From Phenylobacterium sp. SCN 70-31 (GTDB lineage Bacteria; Pseudomonadota; Alphaproteobacteria; Caulobacterales; Caulobacteraceae): a DNA stretch of 64,000 nucleotides. How positions within the stretch are numbered: the stretch's first letter is position 1; each line of letters opens with the position of its first letter. The DNA lies in NCBI RefSeq assembly GCF_001724605.1, contig NZ_MEEX01000004.1:372001-436000 (forward strand), given 5' to 3'. The notes under the pieces were generated by a model. That model did no database searches. It had not been told where the DNA came from and was given only the letters and a program-made list of their open reading frames with translations. Below are positions 30,941 to 39,262 of this stretch, in pieces. The position numbers were made by a program, and so were the translations under genes.

Positions 30941-31606
30941 ATGATCGACCTGCATTTCTGGCCGACGCCGAACGGCTGGAAGATCACCATCATGCTGGAG
31001 GAGACAGGCCTCCCCTACCGGCTGGTCCCCGTCGATATAAGCGCCGGGGCCCAGCTCGAGCCCGCCTTTCTGGCGTTGTCTCCGAACGGCCGGATGCCGG
31101 CCATCCACGATCCCGACGGACCGGGCGGAGAGCCGATCGCCATCTTCGAGACGGGTGCGATCCTCCAGTACCTTGGGGACAAGGCGGGACGCTTCTATCC
31201 GGCCGAACGGCGGGCGCGGTCGACGGTCGAGCAGTGGCTGTTCTGGCAGTGCGCCGGGCTGGGGCCGATGGTCGGCCAGGCGGCGCACTTCAACTATCAG
31301 AAGGAGAAGATTCCCTACGCGATCCAGCGCTACACCAATGAGGCGAAACGGCTCTACGGCGTCATGGATCGGCGGCTGGGCGAGGCGGACTATCTGGGAG
31401 GCGACTATTCCATCGCCGACATGGCCACGTGGCCGTGGACTCGGGGCTACAAGGCGCTGGGCATCGATCTCGGGGACTTCCCCAACCTCCAGGCCTGGTT
31501 CAAGCGCGTGGGAGCCCGGGAGGCGGTCCTGAAGGGCGCCAACATCGGCAAGGACGACTTTGCTCAACGCCAGCGCGAACTGAGGGGTGCGAACCCTCCG
31601 GGCTGA
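30941..31606 (+). CDS. Glutathione S-transferase (nu-class, YghU/YfcG-like)
   Basis: A 221-residue canonical GST. The N-terminal thioredoxin-like domain contains TPNGWKITIMLEETGLPY, the nu-class signature TPNG-x-K, and the glutathione gamma-glutamyl site IFETGAILQYLGDKAG (Glu-Thr where most have E-S). The helical C-terminal domain ends around residue 215. Nu-class members have disulfide-bond reductase or peroxidase activity and may bind two glutathione molecules. It has its own operator-bearing promoter (site B) and precedes the TonB receptor unit. In this context it probably takes part in a glutathione-dependent catabolic step. Confidence 0.93.
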   Translation: MIDLHFWPTPNGWKITIMLEETGLPYRLVPVDISAGAQLEPAFLALSPNGRMPAIHDPDGPGGEPIAIFETGAILQYLGDKAGRFYPAERRARSTVEQWLFWQCAGLGPMVGQAAHFNYQKEKIPYAIQRYTNEAKRLYGVMDRRLGEADYLGGDYSIADMATWPWTRGYKALGIDLGDFPNLQAWFKRVGAREAVLKGANIGKDDFAQRQRELRGANPPG

Positions 31607-31627
31607 CCCGAATTGGGTGGGGGCGGA

Positions 31628-31673
31628 TTGACAATTTCGGGCCGCGGCGTAGGTTGAACCGGAATTCACATTC
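31628..31673 (+). promoter_or_regulatory. Promoter and operator site C for the TonB receptor unit
   Basis: TTGACA (31628-31633), a 16-bp spacer and TAGGTT (31650-31655) form a recognisable promoter. Immediately after the -10 lies GAACCGGAATTCACATTC (31656-31673), 16 of 18 matches to the island consensus. A repressor bound there would cover the transcription start. Site D has the same spacing. Confidence 0.75.
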
Positions 31674-31721
31674 ACTTACGCACAACAAGAACAACGCACG
31701 CATCCAGGGGAGTTAACGACC

Positions 31722-34034
31722 ATGCCAGGGCGCAATCTTGCTCGGACTCTGCTCGCCTCCACCGCGCTCGCGGTGGCCGCCACCGCCACGCCGGTGATGG
31801 CTCAAGGCGACGTGGCTGAGATCGAGACACTCATCGTCACCGCGAACAAGCGGGCCGAGAACATTCAGGACGTCCCGATGTCGGTGACCGCCGTCAGCGG
31901 CGACTTCCTCGAGAAGACCGGCATCAGCAACGTGACGGAGCTGTCGCGCTTCATCCCGTCGGTCTCGATCTCGCAGTCGAACAACAACCGCAACACCACC
32001 GTCTTCGTTCGCGGCATCGGCACGTCGGGCACCAACCCCGGCATCGAGGCGAGCGTCGGCATCTTCATCGACGGCGTCTACATCCTCGCCGCCGGCCCCA
32101 TCCAAGGGAACCTTCAGGACATTTCGACGGTGGAAATGCTGCGTGGCCCCCAGGGCACGCTGTATGGCCGCAACACGCCGGTGGGCGCCATCAACATCAC
32201 GTCGCGCGAGCCCTCGCAGAAAGCCGAAGGCATGCTCACGGCGCGGGTCGGCAACTATGAGGACCGCGCGCTCAGCGGCTTCGTGGGCGGCGGCATCTCG
32301 GAAACCCTGGCCGGCCGCCTCTCGTTCTGGGCGACGGACCGCGACGGCTACGAGCACAACCTGTTCACGGGCAAGGACGTCAACGGCTCCAAGCAGTACG
32401 GCTTCCGTGGCCGCCTGAAGTGGACGCCCACCGACAACGTCACCGGTAACTTCATCGGCTACTACGCGAACATCGATTCGCAGTGCTGCACGCCCGAAAC
32501 CCTGGCGCCCAGCACGGCGACGGGCATCGCCACGCCGGGCTTCCTGGCGGCCGCGAACGCCGTGGGGCGGCCGTTCCGCAACTTCGACGACCGCGACCAC
32601 GTGGTCGACGACGATGTCGTGGGTGACAACGTGACCGACGTCTACGGCGTTTCGGCCACCTTCGATATCGAGCTGCCGGGCGGCCATACCCTGACGTCGA
32701 TCACCGCGTTCAACGGCTACGAGGACAAGATCAAGTCGCTGGCCGCCGACGGCCTGCCGCAGAACACCGCCACGGGCTCGCAGCGGCTTCGGCGCGAAGG
32801 CTACTCCGAGGAGCTGCGGATCGCGTCGCCGGTCGATCAGCGCCTGTCGTATCTCGCGGGCGCCTACCTGTTCTCAGAAACGGTGACCTACACCTCGCAG
32901 ACGCGTCTGGGCGTGCACGCCAACCGGGTGCTGCCGAACGGCCGCGCCTTCACGCCGGGCGACACGAGCACCTTCTACTACACCCAGGACACCAAGAGCT
33001 GGGCGCTGTTCGGCCAGGCCACCTTCAATGTCACCGACAGCTTCCGCCTCGTCGGGGGCCTGCGCTACTCGTACGACAAGAAGAACGGCTACATCGACGC
33101 CGACCTGAACCCGACGGCTTCGCTGGCGGCCCGGGCGGTGTTCTCCGTCAACCACCTGGGCAAGGTGCGTCGGAGCGAGGACAAGATCACCTGGTCGGCC
33201 ACGGCCCAGTACGACGTGGCGCCGGGCGTCATGGTCTACGCGCTCGCCGCGACGGGCTACAAGACCGGCGGCTTCAACGCCCGGACGGCGGCGGTGGGCG
33301 TCCCGGTGGAGTTCGACGCCGAGAACTCGGAGACCATCGAACTCGGGATCAAGTCGATGCTGCTGGGCAATCGTCTGGTCCTGAACGCCGACGTCTACCG
33401 GATGAAGCTCACGGACTTCCAGGATTCGATCCTGAATCCGCTGACGGGCTCGGGCTTCATCGTGGCCAACGCCGGCGACCGGAAGGTGCAGGGCTTCGAG
33501 GCCGACGCGGAATTCCGGCCGATCCGCGAACTGACCATCAAGGGTTCGCTCGGCTACATGGACGCCGAGTTCACCGACTACACGGCGGGCCAATGCTATC
33601 CGGGCCGCGCGGCGAACGGGACCCAGCCCGGCACCTGCAACTTCAACGGCCTGACGCCGTCGCACAGCCCCAAGTGGACGTGGAGCCTGGCGGCCCAGTA
33701 CCAGGCGCCCCTCGCCGGCACCGGCCTGGAGGTCTTCCTCAACGGGGACATCAGCTACACGAGCGGGAAGATGCTGGAGCCGCTGCTCGATCCGCGTGGC
33801 TTCCAGGACTCGGTGACGCTCGTCGGTCTGCGGGCGGGGATCGCGCCGGAGAACGGCAAGTGGCGGATCTCGGCCTACGCCAGGAACCTCTTCGACCGCA
33901 GCTACTTCGTCCAGAGCACGCTGCAACCGCTCAACGCCTTCATCTCGGCGGGCGGTTCGGCGCAGGCCCAGGGCTTCGTCGGCTGGTACGCTCCGCCGCG
34001 CACCTACGGCGTCGAGGCCACGGTCAGGTTCTAA
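31722..34034 (+). CDS. TonB-dependent outer membrane receptor 1
   Basis: A 770-residue outer-membrane active transporter. The signal peptide ends near ATPVMAQG. The TonB box-like region is IETLIVTANKRAENIQDVP and the plug domain continues through VFVRGIGTSGTNPGIEASVG and LRGPQGTLYGRNTPVGAINI. The barrel ends in a C-terminal TYGVEATVRF with terminal Phe. The group resembles receptors of sphingomonads and caulobacters that import aromatic or complex organic compounds rather than siderophores. GGGGAG precedes the ATG. It leads a unit with the isomerase-like and long GST genes under operator C. It presumably imports the island's substrate. Confidence 0.95.
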   Translation: MPGRNLARTLLASTALAVAATATPVMAQGDVAEIETLIVTANKRAENIQDVPMSVTAVSGDFLEKTGISNVTELSRFIPSVSISQSNNNRNTTVFVRGIGTSGTNPGIEASVGIFIDGVYILAAGPIQGNLQDISTVEMLRGPQGTLYGRNTPVGAINITSREPSQKAEGMLTARVGNYEDRALSGFVGGGISETLAGRLSFWATDRDGYEHNLFTGKDVNGSKQYGFRGRLKWTPTDNVTGNFIGYYANIDSQCCTPETLAPSTATGIATPGFLAAANAVGRPFRNFDDRDHVVDDDVVGDNVTDVYGVSATFDIELPGGHTLTSITAFNGYEDKIKSLAADGLPQNTATGSQRLRREGYSEELRIASPVDQRLSYLAGAYLFSETVTYTSQTRLGVHANRVLPNGRAFTPGDTSTFYYTQDTKSWALFGQATFNVTDSFRLVGGLRYSYDKKNGYIDADLNPTASLAARAVFSVNHLGKVRRSEDKITWSATAQYDVAPGVMVYALAATGYKTGGFNARTAAVGVPVEFDAENSETIELGIKSMLLGNRLVLNADVYRMKLTDFQDSILNPLTGSGFIVANAGDRKVQGFEADAEFRPIRELTIKGSLGYMDAEFTDYTAGQCYPGRAANGTQPGTCNFNGLTPSHSPKWTWSLAAQYQAPLAGTGLEVFLNGDISYTSGKMLEPLLDPRGFQDSVTLVGLRAGIAPENGKWRISAYARNLFDRSYFVQSTLQPLNAFISAGGSAQAQGFVGWYAPPRTYGVEATVRF

Positions 34035-34048
34035 GGAGCCGCGGGGCG

Positions 34049-34085
34049 GCGGGCCGGGGATGAGCGTGTGGCGCCCCCGGCCCGC
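34049..34085. terminator. Hairpin after TonB receptor 1
   Basis: An 11-bp GC stem (arms 34049-34059 and 34075-34085, GCGGGCCGGGG paired with CCCCGGCCCGC) encloses a 15-nt loop 15 bp after the receptor stop. It may attenuate transcription into the downstream genes or protect the receptor mRNA 3' end. Confidence 0.55.
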
Positions 34086-34127
34086 GACCTCCAGTTCGAT
34101 GAGACGAGCAGGTAGCGCGAGGCCGTG

Positions 34128-34781
34128 ATGCTGACGTACGATCTCTACTGGTCCTTCCGGTCGCCGTACTCCTACTTCATCGCGGGCCGGTTGCGCGCGC
34201 TAGAGGAAACGTTCGAGTTGCAGTGCAACGTGCGGCCGATCTTCCCGATCGCCGTGCGGACCCCCGAGTTCTTCGAGAGCCGCGATCCGCTGTGGTTCAG
34301 CTACTTCATGGCCGACATCCGGCGTGAGGCCGAGTTCCTGGGCCTCCCCCTGCAATGGCCGCGTCCCGACCCTGTCTATCGGGCGCCGGACGGAAGCTAT
34401 CCCAAGGAACAGCCCCACATTCATCGCCTCACCTATCTGGGCGTGGCCGCGGCGGAACGGGGGCGGGGCCTGCCGTTCCTGGACGAGGTGAGCCGCCTGA
34501 TCTGGAGCGGTGAGACCACCGACTGGCACGAGGGCGATCATCTCCGCCTGGCGACCGAGAGGGCGGGGCTCGACTACGGCGAACTCATGTCCGCGGTGGA
34601 AGCCGACCCGGGGCGTTACCGCGCCATCGTCGAAGAAAGCCAAGCCGCCCAGCGGGCCGGGGGGCATTACGGGGTGCCGATGATGGTCTTCGACGGCGAG
34701 CCCTTCTTCGGCCAGGATCGGTTCGATCAACTGAAATGGCGGATGGAGCAGAAGGGCCTGAAGCGTCGGGCCCTGCCATGA
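34128..34781 (+). CDS. DsbA-fold 2-hydroxychromene-2-carboxylate isomerase-like protein (kappa GST superfamily)
   Basis: A 217-residue DsbA-like thioredoxin-fold protein without CxxC. The active-site Ser is in YWSFRSPYSYF, the pattern of kappa-class GST and 2-hydroxychromene-2-carboxylate (HCCA) isomerase. The C-terminal signature is GHYGVPMMVFDGEPFFGQDRFDQLKW. HCCA isomerases use glutathione to isomerise cis-trans intermediates in naphthalene-type catabolism. An ATG at 34128 is preferred over a GTG directly before it. The stop overlaps the next GST gene as ATGA, so the pair is coupled. This is the clearest hint of an aromatic or polycyclic substrate, but DsbA-fold isomerases serve other pathways too. 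Confidence 0.87.
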   Translation: MLTYDLYWSFRSPYSYFIAGRLRALEETFELQCNVRPIFPIAVRTPEFFESRDPLWFSYFMADIRREAEFLGLPLQWPRPDPVYRAPDGSYPKEQPHIHRLTYLGVAAAERGRGLPFLDEVSRLIWSGETTDWHEGDHLRLATERAGLDYGELMSAVEADPGRYRAIVEESQAAQRAGGHYGVPMMVFDGEPFFGQDRFDQLKWRMEQKGLKRRALP

Positions 34782-35935
34782 CCTCGCCTGCGCCCGAGGT
34801 CTTCCTCTACGGCGCGCCGGCCTCGCTCTACACGGCCAAGGTTCGGGCGTTCTTGCGCGTGCGAGGTGTTTCGCATGTCGAGCGGTTTCCGTCGCATCCG
34901 CGCTATCGCGAGGTGGTCAAGCCGACCGTGCGGTCCCACCGGATTCCTGCGGTCGAGTTCGCCGACGGGCTGATTATCCAGGACTCCGCAGCCATCCTCG
35001 ACGAACTCGAGCGTCGCTACCCCGACCCCATCACCCTGGGGATGGGGCCGCGTCAGGCGCTGGCGACCCATCTTCTGGAGGTGATCGCGGACCGCGGCCT
35101 CGCCAAGCCCGCCATGCACTTCCGCTGGAACTTCCTGGAGGAGAACCAGGCCTTCCTGGTCGGCGAGTTCGGCCGCTCGCTTCGGTTTCCGGCCCCGGCG
35201 GAGGATGTCGAGCGCCTGGGCCTGCGGGTGGCGTCCAAGATGTCGGGCTATCTGCCGATGCTGGGGATCGAGCCCCGGACGGTCCCCGTCATCGAGCGGG
35301 TCTATGGGGAAACGCTGGCGCTTCTGAACGACCATTTTTCCCTGCACCCCTATCTCCTGGGGGACGCACCCAGTCGCGGCGACTACGCCCTGATGGGGCC
35401 CCTCTACGGACATCTGGGCCGGGATCCGAAGCCGCTGCACATGATGCAGCGCACCGCCCCCCTGGTCTATCGGTGGACCGAGCGCATCAACGGAGCCGAG
35501 GCCGAGACCCCCGAGTTTCCGGGTCGTCCGCGCGCCCTGCCCGACGAAGACCGGATACCGCCGACACTTGTCGCCTTCATGCGCCACCTGCTCCGCGGAT
35601 ACGCCGACGAACTGGTGCTGAGCGCCGAGCGGTTCAACGCGCTGCTGGCGACCCTGCCGGATATCCCTGCGGGGGGCTTCGTCTCGCACGAGGGGGCGGA
35701 TCAGCCGACGCTAGGCCCGATCACGTTCGACTACCACGGCGTGACCGTCCAGCAGCAGGCGCTGGGCCATTCACTCTGGCTGCTTCAGCGGGCGCTGGAC
35801 CATGTGGCCGGCCTGGACGGTGCGGCGCGCAACGCCGCGCTGGCGTTCGCCGACGCCCTGGGCGCGGGCGACGTCATGAATATCCGGCTGACGCGGCGGC
35901 TTATGCGCGCCGAAGGGCGACTGGCCGTCGTCTAA
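34778..35935 (+). CDS. Long glutathione S-transferase-like protein (385 aa)
   Basis: The N-terminal GST domain is clear: VFLYGAPASLYTAKVRAFLR, the cis-Pro segment SHRIPAVEFADG, and IIQDSAAILDELERRYP for the glutathione site. The protein then continues far beyond the usual 210-230 residues. Its helical domain includes AMHFRWNFLEENQAF, a segment also seen in the two other long GSTs of this island (MFHHRWW at 39263 and AMFHFRWAY at 40350). About 100 C-terminal residues form an extra domain of unknown role. The start overlaps the isomerase-like gene (ATGA). Likely a lyase, isomerase or dehalogenation-type GST; activity unknown. Confidence 0.85.
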   Translation: MTSPAPEVFLYGAPASLYTAKVRAFLRVRGVSHVERFPSHPRYREVVKPTVRSHRIPAVEFADGLIIQDSAAILDELERRYPDPITLGMGPRQALATHLLEVIADRGLAKPAMHFRWNFLEENQAFLVGEFGRSLRFPAPAEDVERLGLRVASKMSGYLPMLGIEPRTVPVIERVYGETLALLNDHFSLHPYLLGDAPSRGDYALMGPLYGHLGRDPKPLHMMQRTAPLVYRWTERINGAEAETPEFPGRPRALPDEDRIPPTLVAFMRHLLRGYADELVLSAERFNALLATLPDIPAGGFVSHEGADQPTLGPITFDYHGVTVQQQALGHSLWLLQRALDHVAGLDGAARNAALAFADALGAGDVMNIRLTRRLMRAEGRLAVV

Positions 35936-35942
35936 CCCCGAA

Positions 35943-35988
35943 TTGACACCCCCCGGGGCTCGGCTAAATTGAACAGGAATTCTTGTTC
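35943..35988 (+). promoter_or_regulatory. Promoter and operator site D for the first MFS gene
   Basis: TTGACA (35943-35948), a 16-bp spacer, TAAATT (35965-35970) and then GAACAGGAATTCTTGTTC (35971-35988). The operator is a near-perfect palindrome and scores 15 of 18 against the consensus. Spacing is identical to site C, which supports a shared repressor mechanism. Confidence 0.78.
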
Positions 35989-36014
35989 CGTTTTGGGCGA
36001 GAATGGAGGAAGCA

Positions 36015-37298
36015 ATGACGGCTACGACCCCACCGGCCGCGACCGGTGTCTCGCGCGGCTATGCGCGATACGCGCTCGGCCTCCTGCTCCTCGTGTACGT
36101 GATCAACTACGTCGACCGGCAGGTTCTTTCGATCCTGATCGAACCGATCCGCGAGGAACTTGGCCTTACCGACACTCAGATCGGTCTTCTTTCCGGTCTC
36201 GGCTTCGCGCTGTTCTACGCGGCGGCGGGTCTGCCGATCGCGCGCCTGGCCGACCGTACGTCCCGAAAGGGCATCATCGCGGGCTGCCTGGCGCTATGGA
36301 GCGGGGCCACGGCCGTCTGTGGACTGGCGATGAACTTCCCACAGTTGCTGGTGGCGCGAGCGGCGGTGGCGATCGGCGAGGCGGGCGCGGGGCCGGCCGG
36401 ACACTCGATGCTGGCCGACATCTTCCCGCATGGGAAGCGGGCCACGGCGCTGGCGATCTTCTCCTGCGGCGTGCCGATCGGCATCCTCGTCGGCCTGCTG
36501 GCGGGCGGCTGGCTGAACGAGATGTTCAACTGGCGGACGGCCTTCGTCATCGTCGGTCTGCCTGGCGTGCTCGTGGCGGTGGTGGTGGCCTTGACATTGA
36601 AGGAGCCGCCGCGCTCGGGGGTAGCCGCGACCGAAGCCCCGCTATCGACGTCCGAAACGCTGCGGACGCTCATGCGCATCCCGGCCTTCAACTACCTGGT
36701 GGCGGGCGCGGCGCTTCACGCGTTCACGTCCTACGGCGCGTTGCAGTGGAACCCCGCCTTCATGATCCGCTTCCACGGCCTCTCGACGGCCGAGGCCGGC
36801 CTCGCCCTGGGCCTGATCTCGGGCGTCACGGGCGTCATCGGCACCCTGGCCGGTGGTTGGTTCGCCGATCTCCTGGGGCGAAGGGACAATCGCTGGTACG
36901 CGTGGCTGCCGGCCCTGATGATCGGTGTCCGCGCGCCTCTGTTCATCAGCGCCTACATGGCGCCGACGCCGGCGCTGGCCATCGTGCTGCTGATCCTCCC
37001 GGGCTTCCTCGGCAACAGCTTCACCGGACCCGTTTTCGGCACGATCCAGACCATCGCGCCGGCCCGGGTCAGGGCGTTCGCCTCGGCCTGGACCCTCTTC
37101 ATCATCGCGCTCGTGGGCTTCGGCCTGGGGCCGCTGGTGATCGGTGTCGCCAGCGACGCCCTGGCCCCGACGTTCGGGAACCGAAGCCTGGGCTACGCCA
37201 TTGCGCTGGCGGCGATCGGCGAAGTGGTCTCCGTGATCTTCTTCCTGATGGCGGCGCGCCGTCTGCCGAGGAATTCCGCAGCGCCGGCCGCCCACTGA
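36015..37298 (+). CDS. MFS transporter, Spinster-like, 1
   Basis: A 427-residue twelve-helix inner-membrane permease. NYVDRQVLSILIEPIREELG and GLPIARLADRTSRKGIIAGC (loop 2-3) are typical of the Spinster-like MFS group abundant in sphingomonads and caulobacters. An ATG at 36015 is chosen over 36003 because GGAGGAAGCA lies exactly before it and overlaps the earlier ATG. It is controlled by promoter D and probably moves the substrate or a metabolite across the inner membrane after TonB-receptor uptake. It is a paralogue of the MFS protein at 43983-45323. Confidence 0.92.
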   Translation: MTATTPPAATGVSRGYARYALGLLLLVYVINYVDRQVLSILIEPIREELGLTDTQIGLLSGLGFALFYAAAGLPIARLADRTSRKGIIAGCLALWSGATAVCGLAMNFPQLLVARAAVAIGEAGAGPAGHSMLADIFPHGKRATALAIFSCGVPIGILVGLLAGGWLNEMFNWRTAFVIVGLPGVLVAVVVALTLKEPPRSGVAATEAPLSTSETLRTLMRIPAFNYLVAGAALHAFTSYGALQWNPAFMIRFHGLSTAEAGLALGLISGVTGVIGTLAGGWFADLLGRRDNRWYAWLPALMIGVRAPLFISAYMAPTPALAIVLLILPGFLGNSFTGPVFGTIQTIAPARVRAFASAWTLFIIALVGFGLGPLVIGVASDALAPTFGNRSLGYAIALAAIGEVVSVIFFLMAARRLPRNSAAPAAH

Positions 37299-37314
37299 GG
37301 CGACGTCGCCTCAG
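37295..37314. terminator. Perfect 20-bp palindrome at the MFS stop
   Basis: CTGAGGCGACGTCGCCTCAG is a perfect 20-bp palindrome overlapping the MFS stop codon, 68 bp before the second TetR start. As RNA it can fold to an 8-bp stem with an ACGT loop. It could be a terminator or a regulator binding site. Confidence 0.5.
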
Positions 37315-37382
37315 CCTGTGCAATCTGCACGCGCAGGCGGTAGAGGATAACAGAGTTTCGAATCGAGAAGACCCCGTCCCTG

Positions 37383-38048
37383 ATGGCCAAAGACAATCCA
37401 GAAGACACGCCATCCGCCGATCCGGCCTGGGCGCTGCCCGCCTACCAGACCCGCAGCCGGGAGCAGCGCGACAGGCTGCTCAAGGCGGGGGAACGTGTCT
37501 TCGCGGAGCATGGGTTCTGGCAGGCCCACGTGGCCGACATCGCGCGCCGGGCGGGCTGTTCCGTCGGAAGCTTCTACCGCCGCTTTCAGGACAAGGAGGC
37601 GTTCTTCTTCGCCCTGCAGAACTACATGGCGGAGAGGTCCGAGGAGAACATCGCCACCTTCTTCCGAGATCCGGCGTGCGAGACCGATCCGCTCGACGTC
37701 ATGTTCCGCCGGCTGGTGGCGAACTCTGCGCGTTCGATGGGCCGCATCGAAGGCTACTTCCGGGCGCTGTTCGAACTCAGCCTGCGCGGCAAGGGCGTCT
37801 GGCCGTCCATGCGCCGGCTCGAGATCTTCGAGGCCGAACAGCTCCTCAGCCTCCTGGAGCGCCGGGGCATTCAGGCCGAGCCCGGCTTCGACGAACGGGC
37901 CCAACTCGCGATCCGGATGATGCACGGCCAGATCATCACGCAACTCCTGCACGGACCGGGACCTTTCGAGATCAGCGATCCGCGCCTTGCCGACGAACTG
38001 GGCCTGCTTCTTCTCCGCTACCTCGGCCTCGAGAACGAGGCCCGCTGA
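37383..38048 (+). CDS. TetR family transcriptional regulator 2
   Basis: A 221-residue TetR regulator. The helix-turn-helix covers about 28-75: GERVFAEHGFWQAHVADIAR, then GCSVGSFYRRFQDKEAFFF. The recognition helix core CSVGSFYRRF is identical to TetR 1 at 30203, and the preceding residues (AYQTRSREQRDRLLKAGERV) also align with it, so the two are paralogues that may share an operator or answer different ligands. The C-terminal ligand domain has diverged more. It is convergent with the metallo-hydrolase gene. I see no clear copy of the 18-bp motif in its own upstream region. Confidence 0.92.
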   Translation: MAKDNPEDTPSADPAWALPAYQTRSREQRDRLLKAGERVFAEHGFWQAHVADIARRAGCSVGSFYRRFQDKEAFFFALQNYMAERSEENIATFFRDPACETDPLDVMFRRLVANSARSMGRIEGYFRALFELSLRGKGVWPSMRRLEIFEAEQLLSLLERRGIQAEPGFDERAQLAIRMMHGQIITQLLHGPGPFEISDPRLADELGLLLLRYLGLENEAR

Positions 38049-38054
38049 CCGCGC

Positions 38055-39110
38055 TCAGAGCTGGCCGAACCGGATCTCATCGCTGCCCGCGGGCAGGTCG
38101 ATGGTCATGCCGTCGCGAGCCAACCGCCAGTCGAGCGGCCCGCCGGCGTCCATGCCTCGTCCGAACGTCTCGGGATTGAACATCGGCAGGCCGGCTTGGG
38201 TGAGATGGTACAGCACCAGCCGTTTCGCCCCGGCCGCGCGGGCGATCTCGGCCGCCTCGACCGGCGTCGCGTGATAGGTGAGCGTATCGGCCATCAGGGC
38301 GCTGGTCCGAGCGGCGCCCGTGTTGTTCAGGACCTGGGAGACCTGTCGGGTCATGCCGTCGTGCTGAGCCTCGTGAAGCATGACGTCCACGCCTCTCGAC
38401 GCTTCGGCGAACGGCGGCCACTTGCGGGTGTCGCCGCTGATCGAGACCGAGCGGCCCCTGTAGTCGAACCGGTAGCCCAGCGCCGGCTCGGCCGGCTCGT
38501 GGGCCACGCGGATGGCGGTGACGGTCAGCTCGCCGTCTCGCCACGCCTGGGCCGTCGTCGCCTTCGCCGGAATGGCGATCGTCTTGGGCGTCAGCTTCCC
38601 CGCGGCCAGCGGAAATCTGAACTCGCCTCGCTCATGGTGGGCGCGGCGGAAGGCGTGGTCGTCCTCGTAGGCCAGGTTGAAGCCGCGGGCGACCTTGTCG
38701 ACCCCTCGTGGCCCGACCAGCGGTAGCGGTTGAGCCCGGCCCTGGACCCAGCTCTGCATGTTGAACTCGCCCAGGTCGCCGATGTGGTCCGAGTGCATGT
38801 GGGTGAGGAACACAGCCCGGGCCGAACTGAGCGGGAGCCGCCACATCATCATGTTCTCGGTCGCCTCGGAGCCGATGTCGACCAGGTAGAGGCCTTCGCC
38901 GGCCAGGATGGCGATGCAGGGCTTGGCGCGGTCGCGGACGGGCAGAGGCCCCGAAGTGCCGACCATCACCACTCGGAGTCCGTCGGGACCTCCCCGGCCT
39001 GGAGCCTGCGCCCGTCCTTGGCCGGGGTCCGGATTCGGACCTTGGGCGTGCGCCGTCACGGGGCTGACCATGGTCGCGGCGATCGCCGCCATCACCTGCC
39101 GCCTGTCCAT
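38055..39110 (-). CDS. Secreted metallo-beta-lactamase-fold hydrolase
   Basis: A 351-residue MBL-fold protein. The signal peptide MDRRQVMAAIAATMVSPVTA ends near AHAQG. The zinc motif is THMHSDHIGDLGEF (H-x-H-x-D-H), with further ligands in SISGDTRKWP (Asp) and a C-terminal VLYHLTQ (His). This matches the RNase Z/arylsulfatase-like (AtsA-type) MBL subgroup, and alkyl- or aryl-sulfatase, phosphodiesterase or lactonase activity are all possible. GGGAGGCGAGG precedes the ATG at 39110. The divergent promoter region to the GST gene carries operator site E. Its export suggests a periplasmic step near the sulfatases. Confidence 0.88.
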   Translation of the reverse strand: MDRRQVMAAIAATMVSPVTAHAQGPNPDPGQGRAQAPGRGGPDGLRVVMVGTSGPLPVRDRAKPCIAILAGEGLYLVDIGSEATENMMMWRLPLSSARAVFLTHMHSDHIGDLGEFNMQSWVQGRAQPLPLVGPRGVDKVARGFNLAYEDDHAFRRAHHERGEFRFPLAAGKLTPKTIAIPAKATTAQAWRDGELTVTAIRVAHEPAEPALGYRFDYRGRSVSISGDTRKWPPFAEASRGVDVMLHEAQHDGMTRQVSQVLNNTGAARTSALMADTLTYHATPVEAAEIARAAGAKRLVLYHLTQAGLPMFNPETFGRGMDAGGPLDWRLARDGMTIDLPAGSDEIRFGQL

Positions 39111-39170
39111 CGTCCTCGCCTCCCATTTCCCGTCGCCGGGATTGTTTTTACGCCACGGTCCCGAAGCGGC

Positions 39171-39216
39171 TTGCAGCGGGTCGAAGCGCCCGCCATGATA
39201 ATCGGAACTCCGGTTC
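39171..39216. promoter_or_regulatory. Operator site E between the MBL hydrolase and the long GST
   Basis: The minus strand of 39199-39216 reads GAACCGGAGTTCCGATTA, 15 of 18 matches to the island consensus. It lies 47 bp before the rightward GST start and 89 bp before the leftward hydrolase start. A weak rightward promoter, TTGCAG (39171) with 17 bp to CATGAT (39194), ends right at the site. Confidence 0.65.
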
Positions 39217-39262
39217 ACGTTAAAGCGCGAAGACCACCGGAGCGCAAATCAGGAGGAAGTCC

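Noticed and set aside
33505..33525. GGAATTCC core inside TonB receptor 1 resembling the operator centre
   Set aside because: It lies within coding sequence, the flanks do not match the consensus, and the bases are explained by codons of a conserved barrel segment.
37266..37283. GGAATTCC near the end of the first MFS gene as a possible operator for TetR 2
   Set aside because: Only the central 8 bp match; the outer GAA and TTC arms are missing and it is coding, more than 100 bp before the TetR start.
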